DNA of 8,068 nucleotides from JBQTIP01 sp052388025 (lineage in GTDB: Bacteria; Actinomycetota; UBA4738; HRBIN12), in NCBI GenBank assembly GCA_052388025.1, contig JBQTIP010000289.1, positions 1-8,068 of the forward strand, given 5' to 3'. Under the pieces are notes generated by a model. That model did not search any database, had not been told where the DNA came from, and saw nothing but the letters and a program-made list of their open reading frames with translations. Both the position numbers and the translations under genes were made by a program. Positions within the stretch are counted from its first letter, which is position 1. Each line of letters opens with the position of its first letter. Of this stretch, positions 6,400 to 8,068 are shown in pieces.

Positions 6400-7556
6400 G
6401 CCTCGAGGCCGAGGCGCTCTCGCGGCTGGTCGGGTTCGGGCGGTACCTGCGCGGGCGAGGGCTGCCCGTCGGCACCGGCCGCATCCTCACCTTCTGCCGG
6501 GCGGTCGGCGCGCTCGCCCCGGTCGGGCGTGAAGAGCTGTACTGGGCCGGGCGAGCCTCCTTGATCTCCCGGAAGGAGGACATCGAGGCCTTCGACCGGT
6601 CGTTCGAGGAGTACTTCCGGCAGGGCGGTGAGATCCCGCCGATCGCGAGGCTGGCGCTGCCGCAGACGCGCGTTCCAGGCGCGGCCGCCGGCCAGATGCA
6701 GGAGTACATCGTGGCCGAGGCGGGGCCGGTCGCCGGGCGGTGGCGCGCCGCCGGCGAGGACGAGGAGCCCGAGGGCGAGGCGGCGCTTCGAATCGTCGCG
6801 AGCGCCGTGGAGGTGCTCCGCGAGAAGTCCTTCGCGGATCTCACGGAGGAAGAGCGGATGCGAACGGCGAGGCTGATCCGCCGGCTCGCGGTGACGGTCC
6901 CCGTCCGGGGCACCCGGCGGACCACTCCGGCCTCACGGGGCCCGAAGTTCGATATGCGGCGCACGCTCCGCCGCTCGCTCCGGACCCAGGGGGAGCCGTT
7001 CCACCGCGCGTGGCGCGAGCGGGGCAGTCGCACCCGGCCGCTGGTGCTCGTCCTGGACATCTCCGGCTCGATGTCGCCGTACGCGCGGGCGCTGCTTCAG
7101 TTCGCCTACGCAGCGATGGCCGCGGGCCGCAGGGTCGAGGTGTTCTGCTTCGGGACGCGCCTCACCCGCGTGACTCGCACGCTCAGGACGAAGGATCCGG
7201 ACCGGGCGCTCCGCGAGATCGGCAGGCATGTCGCCGACTGGGAGGGCGGCACCCGGATCGGCGAGTCGTTGAAGAGCCTCCTGGACGTATGGAGCCAGCG
7301 AACGGCCCTCCGCGGCTCGGTGGTGGTGCTCTGCTCGGACGGTTTGGAACGGGGCGATCCGGAGCTGCTGCAGGCGCAGATGGCCCGGCTACGGCGTCTG
7401 GCTCACAAGGTCGTGTGGGTCAACCCTCTGAAGGGAAGCCCCCGCTACGAGCCGCTCGCCCGCGGCATGGCCGCCGCCCTTCCCTCGATCGACGTGTTCC
7501 TGCCGGGCCACAACCTCGAGAGCCTCGAGGAGCTGGGGCGCGCGCTCGCCGGGTAG
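6396..7556 (+). CDS. coxE: CoxE-like von Willebrand factor A (VWA) domain protein
   Basis: The GTG start at 6396 overlaps the coxD stop (GTGA), with GGAGGT 12 bases upstream; the frame is open further back but that part lies in coxD. The 386-residue product has an N-terminal CoxE-family region, a basic stretch around 165-215 (pattern DMRRTLRRSLRTQGEPF) and a C-terminal VWA domain with a complete metal-ion-dependent adhesion site: DISGSMS (221-227), Thr286 in GGTRIG and Asp315 in CSDGLERGD. It has no signal peptide or membrane helix, so it acts in the cytoplasm. In O. carboxidovorans, CoxE works with CoxD in maturing the active site of CO dehydrogenase; MoxR-VWA pairs in general remodel client proteins. 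The intact metal site argues that it is functional. An alternative is a general MoxR/VWA pair whose client is not the nearby enzyme. Confidence 0.9.
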   Translation: MSLEAEALSRLVGFGRYLRGRGLPVGTGRILTFCRAVGALAPVGREELYWAGRASLISRKEDIEAFDRSFEEYFRQGGEIPPIARLALPQTRVPGAAAGQMQEYIVAEAGPVAGRWRAAGEDEEPEGEAALRIVASAVEVLREKSFADLTEEERMRTARLIRRLAVTVPVRGTRRTTPASRGPKFDMRRTLRRSLRTQGEPFHRAWRERGSRTRPLVLVLDISGSMSPYARALLQFAYAAMAAGRRVEVFCFGTRLTRVTRTLRTKDPDRALREIGRHVADWEGGTRIGESLKSLLDVWSQRTALRGSVVVLCSDGLERGDPELLQAQMARLRRLAHKVVWVNPLKGSPRYEPLARGMAAALPSIDVFLPGHNLESLEELGRALAG

Positions 7557-7560
7557 CCGG

Positions 7561-8068
7561 TCAGCGGATCACGAAGCCGCCGTCGAGCGGCTCGAACCCG
7601 AGCGGCCGGCGCGCGGGGTCATCGAGGCGCCCGGCAGCCGCGATGAGGGCGCATCCCAGGAGCGCCAGCAGGCCCATTACCGAGAGCAGCGGGGCCGTCC
7701 TGGGCCCGGTGAAGGCGAGCGTGTCGTCCTCGACGGTCTCGCCGGCGACCTGGGTTCCGTCGCCATCATCGTCGTCATGGCCCCCTCCGCCCCCTCCGCC
7801 GCCTTCGGGGCTCACCGTGATCGTTACGGTGGCTGCGTCGCAGAGCGGCGTCGGGTCGCAGGCGTCGTACGTGAAGCTGTCGAGGCCCGTGAAGTCGGGC
7901 TCGGGCTGATAGGTGATCGTGCTGTCGGCGTTCGGGGTTGCGGTGCCGTTGCCCGCCGGCCCGAGGTTCGTCGCGACCAGTTGATCGCCGTCGGGGTCCG
8001 TGTCGTTCGCGAGCACGTCGATCGTGACCGCCTGGCCCTTGTCCGTCGACGCCTGGTCGTCGGCCGCC
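7561..8068 (-). CDS. Secreted cell-wall-anchored protein with tandem-95/Ig-like domain and LAFTG sorting signal, 5' partial
   Basis: The frame is open to the window edge, so the N-terminus and signal peptide are missing; 168 residues are visible. Residues 1 to about 87 form an Ig/cadherin-like repeat of the tandem-95 type: AADDQASTDKGQAVTIDVLA, NDTDPDGD (21-28), TITYQPEPDFTGLDSFTYDA and a closing VTITV. A linker follows with eight glycines and an Asp-rich stretch HDDDDGDG. Then come LAFTG (117-121), a hydrophobic segment PLLSVMGLLALLGCALIAAA (125-144) and a tail with arginines. LAxTG is the known motif of class E sortases of high-GC Gram-positive bacteria, so the protein is probably attached to peptidoglycan. 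The tail after LAFTG is 47 residues, longer than usual, and ends GGFVIR. The upstream part probably contains more repeats. An adhesive or structural role is only a guess. A GTG at 8014-8016 is not likely to be the start because the domain begins before it. Confidence 0.8.
   Translation of the reverse strand, partial: AADDQASTDKGQAVTIDVLANDTDPDGDQLVATNLGPAGNGTATPNADSTITYQPEPDFTGLDSFTYDACDPTPLCDAATVTITVSPEGGGGGGGGHDDDDGDGTQVAGETVEDDTLAFTGPRTAPLLSVMGLLALLGCALIAAAGRLDDPARRPLGFEPLDGGFVIR
7590..7603 (+). other. Short hairpin beyond the coxE stop
   Basis: GCTCG (7590-7594) pairs with CGAGC (7599-7603) around AACC, about 35 bases after the coxE stop and inside the opposite gene. Just before it GCCGC (7576-7580) pairs with GCGGC (7587-7591). 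Only 4 bases separate the two convergent stops, so any terminator for coxE must lie here. There is no T-run and the stems are short, so this is a weak candidate. Confidence 0.2.

Noticed and set aside
1..8068. CRISPR arrays, insertion sequences, tRNA/rRNA genes or phage genes
   Set aside because: No regularly spaced repeats, transposase-like proteins, terminal inverted repeats or tRNA-like folds were seen. The visible repeats are short and local.

Overview
The window is GC-rich, tightly packed bacterial DNA. High GC, GTG starts, strong GGAGG ribosome binding sites, gene pairs that look leaderless and an LAxTG-type cell-wall sorting signal all point to an actinobacterium, probably a soil or environmental lineage. 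This placement is an inference; there is no rRNA or marker gene to test it.

Region 1 (1-3530, plus strand) is the end of an operon for a molybdenum hydroxylase of the xanthine oxidase / aerobic CO dehydrogenase family. It holds the large molybdopterin subunit (CoxL-like, 5' end cut by the window edge), the FAD subunit (CoxM-like, ATGA overlap) and a 96-residue protein resembling antibiotic biosynthesis monooxygenase (ABM) / ferredoxin-like proteins behind a very strong ribosome binding site. The active-site loop of the large subunit reads AYRGAGR, the form II signature. It lacks the copper-binding cysteine of true (form I) CO dehydrogenase, so the substrate is unknown. The L-then-M order predicts that the [2Fe-2S] subunit (CoxS) lies just upstream, outside the window, as in the usual S-L-M order of form II clusters.

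Region 2 (3531-3683) is a 153-base gap with a GC-rich hairpin that could end the first transcript and several short complementary segments before the next gene.

Region 3 (3684-7556, plus strand) is a second tight run of four genes: an MscS-family mechanosensitive channel with an unusual asparagine-rich loop, an EamA/DMT-family ten-helix transporter, a CoxD-like MoxR AAA+ ATPase and a CoxE-like VWA-domain protein. The last two overlap by GTGA. CoxD and CoxE homologues are maturation factors for the metal centre of CO dehydrogenase and related enzymes, so they may serve the enzyme of region 1 although two unrelated membrane-protein genes separate them.

Region 4 (7561-8068, minus strand) is the C-terminal part of a secreted, wall-anchored protein: a tandem-95/Ig-like domain, a Gly8/Asp-rich linker, an LAFTG sorting motif, a membrane helix and an unusually long tail. 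It converges on coxE with only 4 bases between the stop codons.

Most of this is recognisable family biology. The parts worth a second look are the form II enzyme with a CoxDE pair nearby, its ABM-like partner, the altered MscS loop and a repeated TAGTCT motif made from stop codons just upstream of two genes.
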